Shown one piece after another: positions 9,022-17,176 of a stretch of DNA of 61,014 nt. Under the pieces are notes generated by a model that saw only the letters and a list, made by a program, of their open reading frames with translations, searched no databases and was not told the DNA's origin. How positions within the stretch are numbered: position 1 is the stretch's first letter; the number at the start of each line of letters is the position of its first letter. This DNA is from CAZWLD01 sp964634685 (GTDB lineage Bacteria; Bacillota_I; Bacilli_A; Acholeplasmatales; JAEDCM01): NCBI GenBank assembly GCA_964634685.1, contig CAZWLD010000010.1, forward strand, positions 1 to 61,014, in the 5' to 3' direction. The position numbers and the translations under genes were made by a program.

Positions 9022-10068
9022 ATGGAGAATAAAGATTTACTTTGGAGTAGCTTAAAAAAAGGCTGGCGCGTCTATGAAGCATTTTTATTATTAATTTCGG
9101 CTTTAGAAATTTTTATGATTTTTTATGCTTGTCTAACCTTTGATTTTGCGGAAAAACGAAGAGTTGTATACTATGCTGCATATGTTACGCTTTTAGTATT
9201 GACGATTATTTCAATTGCCATTAATCGTATTTTGATGAAAAAGAAAATTAATAAAAAAATAGCTTTAGCTAATGTTATTACATATCAAATTGGTTTGGTT
9301 GTTTGGTCTGCCATTATTTCAGCTATGGATATGACGCATGGTGGTTTCCCTGTAACTTATATGACCATTATTGCGGCGGTTGGTGTGTTGATGCCGTTCT
9401 ACCCAATCTTTTATGTCTTGATTGCTATTTTATCATCTGTATTTTTGTTTATTCTTTATTACTCGGTTGGCAGCGATCCTCTCCCATTAACCTTTTTCTT
9501 GAATCATTCGATTTTTATCTTAGTGGTGATTGCGGTTGAGGTAAGAAATTATCTTGTCACGAAGGATCAATATTTATTAAATTATCGTTTGGAAAAACAA
9601 GCAAGCATCGATGGATTAACCCATGTTTCAAACCGAAGAGCTCTTGATAATTATATGGCAAAGCTCGTGTCGGAGGAAATTCCATTTTCGTTTTCGCTTA
9701 TGGATGTCGATAATTTTAAAAAAATCAATGATAATTATGGTCATCAAGAGGGAGACCTTTGCTTAGTTAATATAGCTAACATTTTGAAAATCAATTTTGG
9801 TGAAAATGTCTTCCGATATGGCGGCGATGAATTTGCGATTATTTCCTTTGAAGAAAAGGATAATGTTACTGAAAAGATTAAAAATATTAATAGTGAGCTT
9901 TTAAAAAGTGATAAAGATTATACCCTTCAAATTTGCGCTGGGGTTTATCATAAAATAAAAAAGGACAATGAACGAATTGTTTTTGAAAGAGCTGATAAAG
10001 CTTTATATGAAGCTAAACAACAAGGAAAGGCAAGAGTCATTGTTTTTGAAGAAAGGATTGGTTTATAA
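9022..10068 (+). CDS. Membrane-bound diguanylate cyclase (GGDEF)
   Basis: A 348-residue protein. About six transmembrane helices fill residues 15-180, and a GGDEF domain follows from about 190. Visible motifs are the DVDNFKKINDNYGHQEGD metal/substrate region and an intact RYGGDEF active site, so it should make c-di-GMP from two GTP. The RxxD inhibitory site normally five residues before GGDEF is absent. I chose ATG 9022 rather than 9013 because CGGATGA sits seven bases before it. The stop overlaps the peroxiredoxin start by one base (TAATG), so the two are co-translated. Confidence 0.87.
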   Translation: MENKDLLWSSLKKGWRVYEAFLLLISALEIFMIFYACLTFDFAEKRRVVYYAAYVTLLVLTIISIAINRILMKKKINKKIALANVITYQIGLVVWSAIISAMDMTHGGFPVTYMTIIAAVGVLMPFYPIFYVLIAILSSVFLFILYYSVGSDPLPLTFFLNHSIFILVVIAVEVRNYLVTKDQYLLNYRLEKQASIDGLTHVSNRRALDNYMAKLVSEEIPFSFSLMDVDNFKKINDNYGHQEGDLCLVNIANILKINFGENVFRYGGDEFAIISFEEKDNVTEKIKNINSELLKSDKDYTLQICAGVYHKIKKDNERIVFERADKALYEAKQQGKARVIVFEERIGL

Positions 10069-10532
10069 TGCTTCAAATTGGTCAAAAGGCCTTAGATTTT
10101 ACATTGCCTGATGAATTAGGTAAGATGCATTCTTTATCAGAATTTAAAGGAAAAAAGGTTGTTTTGTATTTTTATCCAAAGGATAATACCTCTGGATGCA
10201 CTAATCAAGCTTTAGAATTTAAAAGATTATTCGAAGAATTTAGTGATTTAAATACCGTAATTATTGGTATTAGTAAGGATTCCGTTAAATCGCATTTGAA
10301 TTTTAAAACAAAATACGATTTTCCCTTCATTTTATTAAGTGATCAAGAATTAGATGCAATTAACAAATATGAGGTTTTACAAGAAAAATCGATGTACGGA
10401 AAAAAATACATGGGAGTTGTTCGTTCGACCTTTATCATTGATGAAGAAGGAACCTTAGTGTCAATTGAACGAGGAGTAAATTCTAGTAAGAATCCAAATG
10501 ATACTTTATGTATCTTAAAGAAAAACCTTTAA
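10068..10532 (+). CDS. bcp: Thiol peroxidase, Bcp/PrxQ-type peroxiredoxin
   Basis: A 154-residue AhpC/TSA-fold peroxiredoxin that reduces hydroperoxides. The peroxidatic Cys44 lies in PKDNTSGCTNQ, the Bcp signature. The resolving Cys found five residues later in many Bcp proteins is replaced by Leu, so this one is probably a one-Cys type or resolved by another thiol. FIIDEEGTLVSIERGV near the end is also family-typical. Its start overlaps the stop of the diguanylate cyclase. Its own stop lies in the terminator stem. Oxidant defence fits an anaerobe. Confidence 0.87.
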   Translation: MLQIGQKALDFTLPDELGKMHSLSEFKGKKVVLYFYPKDNTSGCTNQALEFKRLFEEFSDLNTVIIGISKDSVKSHLNFKTKYDFPFILLSDQELDAINKYEVLQEKSMYGKKYMGVVRSTFIIDEEGTLVSIERGVNSSKNPNDTLCILKKNL

Positions 10533-10560
10533 ATGGCTTAAACCATTTAAAGATTTTTTT
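10527..10560 (+). terminator. Intrinsic terminator after bcp
   Basis: CTTTAAATGG (10527-10536) pairs perfectly with CCATTTAAAG (10543-10552), followed by T. The bcp stop codon is inside the left arm. Confidence 0.88.
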
Positions 10561-10666
10561 ATGCAATAAAATATACTATTAGTAAATAAATATTTTTATT
10601 ATTAGTAGTAATAGTATATGTTTTTTGTTTTCTTTCTAATATATAATAGATACGAGTTTTCCAATC

Positions 10667-10847
10667 TTGAATCTTGGGGGCAGAATTAAAGAATTGCGAA
10701 AAATCGCCATCGCAAGAGAAATTAGCTGATATTATGAATGTTACGACGGGTGCTGTTTGTAAATGGGAAGGGAATTTATCCTATCTTTTCTTATTAAATC
10801 TAGTGATGTTAGCGAAAATTTATTCGTTTTCTGCAATGATTATTTGA
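10667..10847 (+). pseudogene. Decayed XRE-family regulator (frameshifted)
   Basis: One frame gives LGGRIKELRKN from about 10667. After a frameshift near 10712 the reading continues as SQEKLADIMNVTTGAVCKWEG, then a run ending in LAKIYSFSAMII and TGA at 10845. This is the HTH_3 pattern (RIKELRK, xQExLA, V(S)xxAVSKWExG, LA) broken by one indel and truncated after the HTH. No ATG starts it, only a TTG. It lies before the ABC exporter operon and may be the remains of its regulator. Confidence 0.6.
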
Positions 10848-10909
10848 CAATATTTTTTTGATGCAAACTATAAAATTATTATTTGTTAATTTTGGCAACC
10901 CAACGTTGC

Positions 10910-10938
10910 GTGACAAATGCTTTCCTCCTTTGTATAAT
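10910..10938 (+). promoter_or_regulatory. Promoter of the ABC exporter operon
   Basis: GTGACA (10910-10915) and TATAAT (10933-10938) with a 17-bp spacer, about 45 bp before the first gene. Confidence 0.65.
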
Positions 10939-10981
10939 AGGAGCGTAAAGAAAAGATTTTTTTATAAATGAGGTGATGATT

Positions 10982-12781
10982 TTGAAGAGCTTTCAAACAT
11001 TTAAAAGAACAATGAAGCTTATTAAGGAAGAAAAAATGACCAAGATGATTTGGCTATATATTTTTGGAGGAATCGCTGGGGGAATCGCTCCAGTTATTTC
11101 AACCTTATTTGCCAAAATCATAATTGATGTTATTCTAGGAAGTCAAGACGTAAATAAGCTAATTATCAGTGTCATTGTTTTGGTTTTAGCTTCAATTTTA
11201 TCTTATGGCTTTTATACAGTGTTTACGAATATCCATTATTCATATGCTATGCGCTTGCGAATGAAGGAGTTTCAACGATGCGCTCATATGTTCCATGACG
11301 TTGATTTTGAAAAAATTGAAGATCCGAAGTTTGAAGATCGATTTAATATTGGATTCAGAGCCATGCAGTCGGATGGTGATGGCTTTCAAGCAATTTATAC
11401 TAATTTTTACATCATAATTAGTGAAGTTATAAGTGTTATTTTGTTTATTGCTGTTTTATCAATATATGAACCTTTTATTGCCTTGATTTGTGTTTTATGT
11501 ACAATTGTTTCCTCAATAGGAAATATCTTAGGAGCGAAATATTATCATAAAAAGGAAGAGGATGTTGCGCATACGAGCCGCCAAGCCTCTTATTTTAATC
11601 AAAAGCTCTGTGATTTTGCTTATGGTAAGGATATTCGTGTTTTTAGCTTGAAGGATTTTTTAGTAAAAAAATACAAAACAAAATCCTTAAACTACATTAA
11701 GGTAATTGGAGATATAAACAATCACTTGATTTTATTTGGCTTACTTGGGCTTGTGGCTTTATTATTACAGGATGGTTTGTCCTATTATCTAATTATTAGA
11801 GATTTCTTTTTGGGAAATTTACCATTATCGATAGTAAGCCTTTATATGACAGTTATTGTCAGTATGACAACGATTTTACGAAGCCTAATGGATCATATCG
11901 GAACATTGAAAAAGGATATTGAATACACGGGGGCCTATTATAAAATGCTTGATGAGGAATATGTTGTAGAAAGTGATGATAGAAGAGGAAGACTTTCACC
12001 TGAGGAACAAATTGAGATAACCTTTAAGGATGTTTGGTTTAAATACCCAAATACTGAAAAATATGTAATTCAAGGCCTTTCCTTTACCATCCACAAGGGC
12101 GAAAAGCTCGCAATTGTGGGGACCAATGGAGCTGGAAAATCGACAATTGTTAAGCTCATAAGTGGTTTATATACACCTGAGCGTGGTGAGATTAGGATTA
12201 ACGGAATCCTCCAATCGGATTTTAATAAATTTGCGTATTATTCAATGTTTCAGACTGTTTTCCAGGATTTTGATATCTATCCTTGCACTATCTTAGAAAA
12301 TGTTTGTGGGAATGATTGTGATGATGCGTCTATCGAAAAAGCAAAGAAGTGTCTTGATGCCGTTGGCCTAAAAAAGAAAATTGATGAACTTCCAAAAGGC
12401 TATCTGAGTGTTGCGTCAAAGGTTATTGATGAGGAGGGAATTGATTTATCCGGCGGTCAAAAACAAAAGATTGCGATTGCTCGAGCTTTGTATAAGGAAG
12501 GAAATGTCGTCATTTTAGATGAGCCGACCGCGGCCTTAGATGCCTTAGCTGAGGCTGATATTTATCAAAGCTTCAACGACCTTGTTTTAGGGAAAACCGC
12601 CATCTACATTTCTCATCGTTTATCCTCAACAAAGTTTTGTGATCATATCGCCTTTTTTGATGAAACAGGCTTAGCAGAATACGGGAATCATGATTCCTTA
12701 ATGAAGCTAGAGGGTAAATATTATGAAATGTTTATGACGCAGGGTAAGTATTATCAGGAAGGAGGAGAGCATCATGAATAA
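10982..12781 (+). CDS. ABC exporter half-transporter, subunit 1
   Basis: A 599-residue fused membrane/ATPase protein of the type IV (ABC-B) exporter family. Six transmembrane helices span residues about 20-310. The ATPase domain has Walker A GTNGAGKST (about 379-387), Q-loop MFQTVFQDF, signature LSGGQKQK (about 489-496), Walker B VVILDEPT and H-loop YISHR. All catalytic residues, including the Glu after Walker B, are present. It pairs with the next gene as a heterodimer. AGGTG at 10971-10975 best fits TTG 10982; ATG 10976 overlaps the ribosome site. The substrate is unknown; no precursor peptide or modification gene is adjacent. Confidence 0.88.
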   Translation: MKSFQTFKRTMKLIKEEKMTKMIWLYIFGGIAGGIAPVISTLFAKIIIDVILGSQDVNKLIISVIVLVLASILSYGFYTVFTNIHYSYAMRLRMKEFQRCAHMFHDVDFEKIEDPKFEDRFNIGFRAMQSDGDGFQAIYTNFYIIISEVISVILFIAVLSIYEPFIALICVLCTIVSSIGNILGAKYYHKKEEDVAHTSRQASYFNQKLCDFAYGKDIRVFSLKDFLVKKYKTKSLNYIKVIGDINNHLILFGLLGLVALLLQDGLSYYLIIRDFFLGNLPLSIVSLYMTVIVSMTTILRSLMDHIGTLKKDIEYTGAYYKMLDEEYVVESDDRRGRLSPEEQIEITFKDVWFKYPNTEKYVIQGLSFTIHKGEKLAIVGTNGAGKSTIVKLISGLYTPERGEIRINGILQSDFNKFAYYSMFQTVFQDFDIYPCTILENVCGNDCDDASIEKAKKCLDAVGLKKKIDELPKGYLSVASKVIDEEGIDLSGGQKQKIAIARALYKEGNVVILDEPTAALDALAEADIYQSFNDLVLGKTAIYISHRLSSTKFCDHIAFFDETGLAEYGNHDSLMKLEGKYYEMFMTQGKYYQEGGEHHE

Positions 12782-14522
12782 GCATATTATGTGGAAATTT
12801 CTGTGGTTTGCGTTTAAAACATATAAGACTTATTTTGTTCTTTTATTGATTACCTCCTTGGTTACAGCCGGGGCTAGTATTTTTGGAGCCTATACCATTT
12901 CTTTACTAATTTCCTTTATTGAAAAGGGTAATTATCAGGATGCGATATCTTGCGGTATTTTTGTTACGGCAGTTGAAGGATTATTATTTTTGTTAAAGCT
13001 ATTTTTAGATAAAAAGACACAAACCGCAAATGAATATATGCAAGAGAAAATTAATCATCGCTTAGCCTTAAAAATAACCTCTCTTCCTTTTCAAAATCTT
13101 GAGGATCCATATTATATCGAATTAAAAAAGAATGCGCAAATGGGTATTAATAATATGGGAGCCATTCAAATGTTTTTACACGGAATATTGACTATTTTTT
13201 CAAATGTTATTACGATGATATCCTTAGGTGTTATTATTGCCTCCTTCAATTGGGTTTTGTTAATAGCATTGGCTCTAGGAATTGCCTTATCAACAGTGAT
13301 TACTCTTTTATCAACGAAGGTTCAAATAAAATTTTTTAAAGAGCTATTACCAATTAATTTTAAATATTCATATTATTTAGATGCTCTTTACTCAATCAAT
13401 AACGCGAAGGATTTTCGGTTTTACAAAACCTATGAGGTTATTGATGATAAATTCATAATCTTTTGTGATGAGGTAACAAATCATTTTGGCAAGCTATCGA
13501 AAAAAAGAGGTTTACTTGAATCGTCATACTCGACTATTCAATATCTTGTGATGGGATTTGTCTACATTGTGGTTGGAATAACAACCATTAAAAATAGCTT
13601 TGCGATTTCGGCCTTTAGCTTAACGGTTTCCTCAGCTATTTCCTTTTCAGCTTGTGTTTCAGCTATTATTAATTCTTCTAGTAATTTTATGCGAGCAGTT
13701 GAGTATGTAAAGCCAGTAATGGAATTTATGAATATTAAGGAAGATAAGGATGTTGGTGAAGTTGAATTAAAAAATATCGATTCCATTTCCTTTGAAAATG
13801 TGAGCTTTTCTTATCCAAAAACCGAAAAATTAGTTTTGGATAATGTATCATTTACCATAAACAAAGATGAAAAAATTTCCATTGTGGGCTTGAATGGTGC
13901 GGGAAAAACGACGATAGTAAAGCTTCTTTGTAAGCTATATCGGCCAAATTCGGGGGTAATAAAGATTAATGGGTTGGATATTTATCAATATTCATATGAA
14001 TCGTATATGAGGAAGATATCGACAGTGTTCCAAGATTTTAAGCTTTTTAATTATTCAATTCTTGATAATATTGCGCCTAATATTTTAGAGGAAGAAGCAA
14101 TAAAGCTCTCCCAAGAGGTTGGATTATATGACAAGATTAAGGATTTACCGATGGGAATAAACTCCAATTTAGGTAAGGATTATGAAAAGGATGGGGTTGA
14201 GCTAAGTGGTGGTCAAATGCAAAAAATCGCCATCGCAAGGGCTATTCATAAGCCAGCTGATTTGTTAATTCTAGATGAACCTACCTCAGCCTTAGATCCG
14301 ATTGCCGAGGCCGAGATTTATGAGAATTTTAATCAGCTCGCCCAAAATCGAATGGCAATATATATTTCCCATCGAATGTCTTCGAGTATCTTTTGTGATA
14401 AGATTTTAGTTTTAAATGAAGGCAAAATTGAAGACTTTGCGCCTCATAGCGAGCTTATGAAAAAAGAAGATAGCCTGTATTATAAATTATTTATGACCCA
14501 AGCTGAAAATTATCGAAATTAA
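12774..14522 (+). CDS. ABC exporter half-transporter, subunit 2
   Basis: A 582-residue partner of the preceding ABC exporter. Six transmembrane helices occupy residues about 15-305, followed by an ATPase domain with Walker A GLNGAGKTT, Q-loop VFQDFKLF, signature LSGGQMQK, Walker B LLILDEPT and the IYISHR switch His. Its start lies eight bases inside the stop end of subunit 1, after GGAGGAGAGC, so the two are translationally coupled. Both ATPase sites look canonical, unlike many heterodimeric exporters with one degenerate site. Likely export of a drug, lipid or peptide; the sequence does not say which. Confidence 0.88.
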   Translation: MNKHIMWKFLWFAFKTYKTYFVLLLITSLVTAGASIFGAYTISLLISFIEKGNYQDAISCGIFVTAVEGLLFLLKLFLDKKTQTANEYMQEKINHRLALKITSLPFQNLEDPYYIELKKNAQMGINNMGAIQMFLHGILTIFSNVITMISLGVIIASFNWVLLIALALGIALSTVITLLSTKVQIKFFKELLPINFKYSYYLDALYSINNAKDFRFYKTYEVIDDKFIIFCDEVTNHFGKLSKKRGLLESSYSTIQYLVMGFVYIVVGITTIKNSFAISAFSLTVSSAISFSACVSAIINSSSNFMRAVEYVKPVMEFMNIKEDKDVGEVELKNIDSISFENVSFSYPKTEKLVLDNVSFTINKDEKISIVGLNGAGKTTIVKLLCKLYRPNSGVIKINGLDIYQYSYESYMRKISTVFQDFKLFNYSILDNIAPNILEEEAIKLSQEVGLYDKIKDLPMGINSNLGKDYEKDGVELSGGQMQKIAIARAIHKPADLLILDEPTSALDPIAEAEIYENFNQLAQNRMAIYISHRMSSSIFCDKILVLNEGKIEDFAPHSELMKKEDSLYYKLFMTQAENYRN

Positions 14523-14574
14523 TTGATTGTGGGTATTTTCTATGGTATTCTAAGATAAAAGAGGAGGTATTTTT

Positions 14575-14931
14575 TTGAAAACAATTGCAAATATTATTTG
14601 GTTTTTGTTAATTGGACTTTGGACTGCCTTGGGATATGCCTTTACCGGACTTATCTTTTGCATTACCATTATCGGAATCCCATTTGGATTACAATTATTT
14701 AAGTTCGCTAAATTAGTATTGACTCCATTTGGAAAAACGGTTAATACAAATTTTGGCTCTCATCCAATTGCCAATTTGATTTGGCTTCTTGTAGGTGGAT
14801 TTGTAAATTGCCTTTTATTCTTACTTGCAGGATTAATTCTATGCATTACAATAATTGGAATTCCACTAGGTAAACAAGCATTTAAAATGGGTGAGCTTTC
14901 TCTTGCTCCCTTTGGCGCAACAATCAAATAA
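14575..14931 (+). CDS. YccF domain inner-membrane protein
   Basis: A 118-residue membrane protein made of two tandem YccF-type repeats. Each repeat has a Trp-rich hydrophobic start, then CITIIGIPFGLQ / CITIIGIPLGKQ, then a FK-x-(A/G)-x-L-x-PFG end (residues about 1-58 and 59-118). Four transmembrane segments are predicted by eye. The family function is unknown. The start is TTG 14575, fixed by GAGGAGG nine bases upstream. It follows the ABC pair by 52 bases and may share its transcript. A bidirectional terminator follows at once. Confidence 0.82.
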   Translation: MKTIANIIWFLLIGLWTALGYAFTGLIFCITIIGIPFGLQLFKFAKLVLTPFGKTVNTNFGSHPIANLIWLLVGGFVNCLLFLLAGLILCITIIGIPLGKQAFKMGELSLAPFGATIK

Positions 14932-14970
14932 AAAAAGGAGAAATCAGATTTTGATTTTTTCCTTTTTTTT
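14931..14970. terminator. Bidirectional terminator overlapping a stop codon
   Basis: AAATCA pairs with TGATTT, and an outer AAAAAAGG pairs with CCTTTTTT. It works for the YccF gene on plus, and contains the final codons of the minus-strand HTH gene. Confidence 0.75.
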
Positions 14971-15363
14971 ATGCTTCCCTAGCAATTCACAGTTGTTTTT
15001 GTCCAGGTCGATATTAATATCATAGATTTTGGATTTTTTTTGAATGTGAAATTTCACAATTAAGTCAAACCGAGAGCTATTACTTAAGGTATAGCCTTCA
15101 CTTTTTAATAAAATCAATGTTTCGATGTAAGATAAATCAAGGCCAATGGCTAGACAAATGATACTGTTTTTGCTGGGCTTATGATGGATGTTTCGAAGGC
15201 GAGAATAGGTTCCCTTGGTAAGATTGGCATCATTATATATTTCAGGGTCGGTCTTCTTTGATTTTGCGAGGTGCTGGTTTAATAGTTCATGAAATGATTG
15301 CTTTTGGTTTTTATCGATGAAAGAAAATAAATCCGTATTTTTGTTTTCTTTTTCCATATGCAA
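14944..15363 (-). CDS. HTH protein of the small 'LLG' regulator family, short form
   Basis: A 139-residue protein with a helix-turn-helix-like core at residues about 20-75 (ANLTKGTYSRLRN, then a region matching LA-(I/L)-(G)-L-x-L after the recognition helix), followed by LKSEGYTLSNSSRFDLIVKFHI. The same layout occurs in the 180-residue protein at 16634-17176, so the two are paralogues. The C-terminal 30 residues here are Lys-rich and unlike the paralogue. The TTG at 15361-15363 fits GAGGAAAG upstream better than the ATG at 15355-15357. It is divergent from the small acidic gene at 15604 across a palindrome. A DNA-binding role is inferred. Confidence 0.6.
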   Translation of the reverse strand: MHMEKENKNTDLFSFIDKNQKQSFHELLNQHLAKSKKTDPEIYNDANLTKGTYSRLRNIHHKPSKNSIICLAIGLDLSYIETLILLKSEGYTLSNSSRFDLIVKFHIQKKSKIYDINIDLDKNNCELLGKHKKKEKIKI

Positions 15364-15428
15364 TAAAAACTTTCCTCATTTTTAAAACACCTCACTATGG
15401 TGATTATATCTCTTAGAAATATCTAAAA

Positions 15429-15447
15429 TGTCTCTCCACAAGAGACA
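15429..15447. promoter_or_regulatory. Candidate operator palindrome between divergent genes
   Basis: TGTCTCT (15429-15435) and AGAGACA (15441-15447) form a perfect inverted repeat with a five-base centre, midway between the divergent HTH gene and the small acidic gene. Size and place suit a dimeric HTH repressor site. Confidence 0.4.
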
Positions 15448-15540
15448 ATTTGGTGAGATTTTTGATGTACAATAGATGTTGCTAAGCAATTTTAATTTTT
15501 TGTGAAAAAATTAGAGTCTTTCAAAGTGATTCTTATTAAT

Positions 15541-15581
15541 ATGTAGCTAGGCATATCCTATAGCCTAAATCTACACTACAT
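15541..15581 (+). ncRNA. Structured leader of the small acidic protein gene
   Basis: Nested inverted repeats, ATGTAG (15541-15546) with CTACAT (15576-15581) and TAGGC with GCCTA inside, fold into a two-part hairpin ending six bases before the AGGAGG ribosome site of the next gene. It could sequester or expose that site. It matches no riboswitch class I recognise. Confidence 0.35.
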
Positions 15582-15603
15582 ATTGTAGGAGGAAATTAAA
15601 GAA

Positions 15604-15870
15604 ATGAAGAATTTACCTGATTTGGTTGTTCAATTTTATGATGAAATTGAGCGTGATACTTTATTTATTTTTTCGGATTACCAATATAAAATGTTAATTA
15701 CAAATTATTGGAATGAATGTTTGATTTTTGTTAACGATCTGGATTATAAGGTTGCATATATGGATACTGTAACCGAAAAAGTATTTATTGGAAGAGAAGC
15801 AAAGGAAATGATTAGTAAATATATTACTTTGCCAGAAAAATTTTATGAAGACGAAGATGATGAAGATTAA
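15604..15870 (+). CDS. Small acidic hypothetical protein
   Basis: An 88-residue soluble protein of unknown family, rich in aromatic and acidic residues and ending in an Asp/Glu tail (EDEDDED). AGGAGG ten bases upstream gives firm support for ATG 15604 and for the gene being real. It is followed after 168 bases by another small acidic protein with a similar acidic C-terminus (FDFDDEN), and the two may be distant relatives. Position between two HTH paralogues suggests an accessory island. I cannot assign a function; size and charge would suit an antitoxin, anti-restriction or immunity protein. Confidence 0.6.
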   Translation: MKNLPDLVVQFYDEIERDTLFIFSDYQYKMLITNYWNECLIFVNDLDYKVAYMDTVTEKVFIGREAKEMISKYITLPEKFYEDEDDED

Positions 15871-16038
15871 TTTGTAATAAGGACAAAACATAGCAAATAA
15901 TCAAGAAGGTTATTTAGTAATGTGTGGACAAGCATAAATTTGCTGATATGATTTATTGAATATTCGTCAAATAAGGATTTAATAAAGAAGTGAAGTGGTT
16001 AGAAGCAGGAATATTTAAAATAGGAAGGATAATGATTT

Positions 16039-16362
16039 ATGAAAACAAAAATGAATGTTAAGGAAGTATCAGAAAAAGATTTCAATCTTCTACTTGATAC
16101 AAAATTAGATGTTCTGTGGGAGCAACAAAAAGGAGAGCCATATTTCTATTTGGCACATAAAGAAAAAATAGTAAAAATCTTTGCTGTATTATCAGAAAAT
16201 GAATGCAAATCTGGCATCTTATATAAGTCATTTACGTTTGTTGAAGATGAATGTGTTGGCTTTATTCCAATGGATGTTTTGTCCCAAGGAAATGATGCGA
16301 TAGCAAATTATGTTATGAAATACAAAATAAATTATTTGTTTGATTTTGATGATGAAAATTAA
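16039..16362 (+). CDS. Small acidic hypothetical protein
   Basis: A 107-residue protein with no recognised domain. The sequence is mixed alpha/beta by eye (YFYLAHKEKIVKIFAVL, then ILYKSFTFVEDECVGFIP), and the C-terminus is Asp-rich. AGGAAGGA 10 bases upstream supports ATG 16039. It lies in a run of three small plus-strand genes (15604, 16039, 16386), probably one transcript ending at the hairpin at 16591. Function unknown. Confidence 0.6.
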   Translation: MKTKMNVKEVSEKDFNLLLDTKLDVLWEQQKGEPYFYLAHKEKIVKIFAVLSENECKSGILYKSFTFVEDECVGFIPMDVLSQGNDAIANYVMKYKINYLFDFDDEN

Positions 16363-16385
16363 TATAGAAAGGAAATGATAAAATT

Positions 16386-16592
16386 ATGTACGAAACAAAA
16401 AAAGAACGATTAGATCGTTACAACCAATCATTTGCGATGCTTCGCTTATCGCATGGGCAAAATGCGACCATCGATCCTGAGGTTGATGAAATTTTACTTG
16501 AATGGGTTGAAAAAGGTGGAGATTTCGCCCAATACCAAAAACGTATTGATGATTTTCAAAAAGAAAGATATGGCGTTGATACAAAAAAATAA
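16386..16592 (+). CDS. Small protein, possibly VbhA-like antitoxin fold
   Basis: A 68-residue, mostly helical protein. The order of an amphipathic N-terminal helix, a DPEVDEILLEWVEKGGD segment and a final KRIDDFQKERYG helix resembles VbhA-type Fic antitoxins by pattern, but the diagnostic S-x-x-x-E-(G/N) motif is not clear. No Fic protein (HPFxxGNGR) occurs in the window. AAAGGA lies about 12 bases before the ATG, a little far. The hairpin after it contains the stop codon. The family call is only a resemblance. Confidence 0.5.
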   Translation: MYETKKERLDRYNQSFAMLRLSHGQNATIDPEVDEILLEWVEKGGDFAQYQKRIDDFQKERYGVDTKK

Positions 16593-16614
16593 AGCCAATA
16601 AAATGGCTTTTATT
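16591..16614 (+). terminator. Terminator of the small-protein cluster
   Basis: AAAGCCA (16591-16597) pairs with TGGCTTT (16604-16610), with T/A following. It lies between convergent genes and may work both ways. Confidence 0.65.
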
Positions 16615-16633
16615 AATATATAATGATTTAGCT

Positions 16634-17176
16634 TTATTTCATAGAGCCTAATAGTGGTAAATCTAAGAGGTCTAATAATTCATTTATTGAAATTATGTCA
16701 TAAAGGTTTTCTTCAATGCAGGATTCAACGAACATTATTGATTGATTATTTCTATTGTAGCCAAGAATTGAAAGAAATTCATGGAGTTCAGCTATTGTTA
16801 ATCTCATTCCTAAGGAAAGCGCTAGTGCTTGTTCAATAGTAAATTTTGATTTCCTACACATTTTATTGCTAAGTGTTTGTTTAGGCATTAAAGCTCTTTC
16901 AGCAAGTTCATTTTGGCTAATGTTAAGCTGATTAAGTTTATTGTTAATAAAACATTTAAATTCATCCAAGTCGAAATCGCACTTTTCTTGTAGCCTTTTG
17001 GCTATTTCTGGGTGATTAGTAAATAATATTGGGGGTATATTAAATTTTTCACAATCTTGAAAATTATTAGAATAATTCTTATCTTCATAATAATTAATTA
17101 TGTCGGTAGAAACTGATGATTTTTCATAATAATTATTAAGAATCTTTTCTTTTAGTATAGGATCTAGTTTGTCCAT
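16634..17176 (-). CDS. HTH protein of the 'LLG' regulator family
   Basis: A 180-residue protein. An N-terminal helical part (residues 1-75) precedes an XRE-like HTH (about 78-118: LNISQNELAERA, then PKQTLSNKMCR). The conserved tail follows: LALSLGMRLTIAELHEFLSILGY, then YDIISINELLDLLDLPLLG. Many Bacillota proteins share this LGY...F-D-L-I...YDI-x-x-IN-x-x-L...LLG layout, whose role is unclear. The shorter paralogue at 14944-15363 has the same core, so the pair brackets the small-protein cluster. AAGG before ATG 17176 supports the start. Regulatory function inferred. Confidence 0.65.
   Translation of the reverse strand: MDKLDPILKEKILNNYYEKSSVSTDIINYYEDKNYSNNFQDCEKFNIPPILFTNHPEIAKRLQEKCDFDLDEFKCFINNKLNQLNISQNELAERALMPKQTLSNKMCRKSKFTIEQALALSLGMRLTIAELHEFLSILGYNRNNQSIMFVESCIEENLYDIISINELLDLLDLPLLGSMK

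Noticed and set aside
10982..14522. Bacteriocin export cluster
   Set aside because: No C39 peptidase domain on either half-transporter, and no precursor or modification gene beside them.
14944..15363. Macro-domain or ADP-ribosylation protein
   Set aside because: The HTH-plus-tail layout can occur near such proteins, but no macro-domain sequence is present here.
16432..16623. Alternative overlapping frame of 63 residues
   Set aside because: It overlaps the better-supported 68-residue frame, runs through the terminator hairpin and has no ribosome site.
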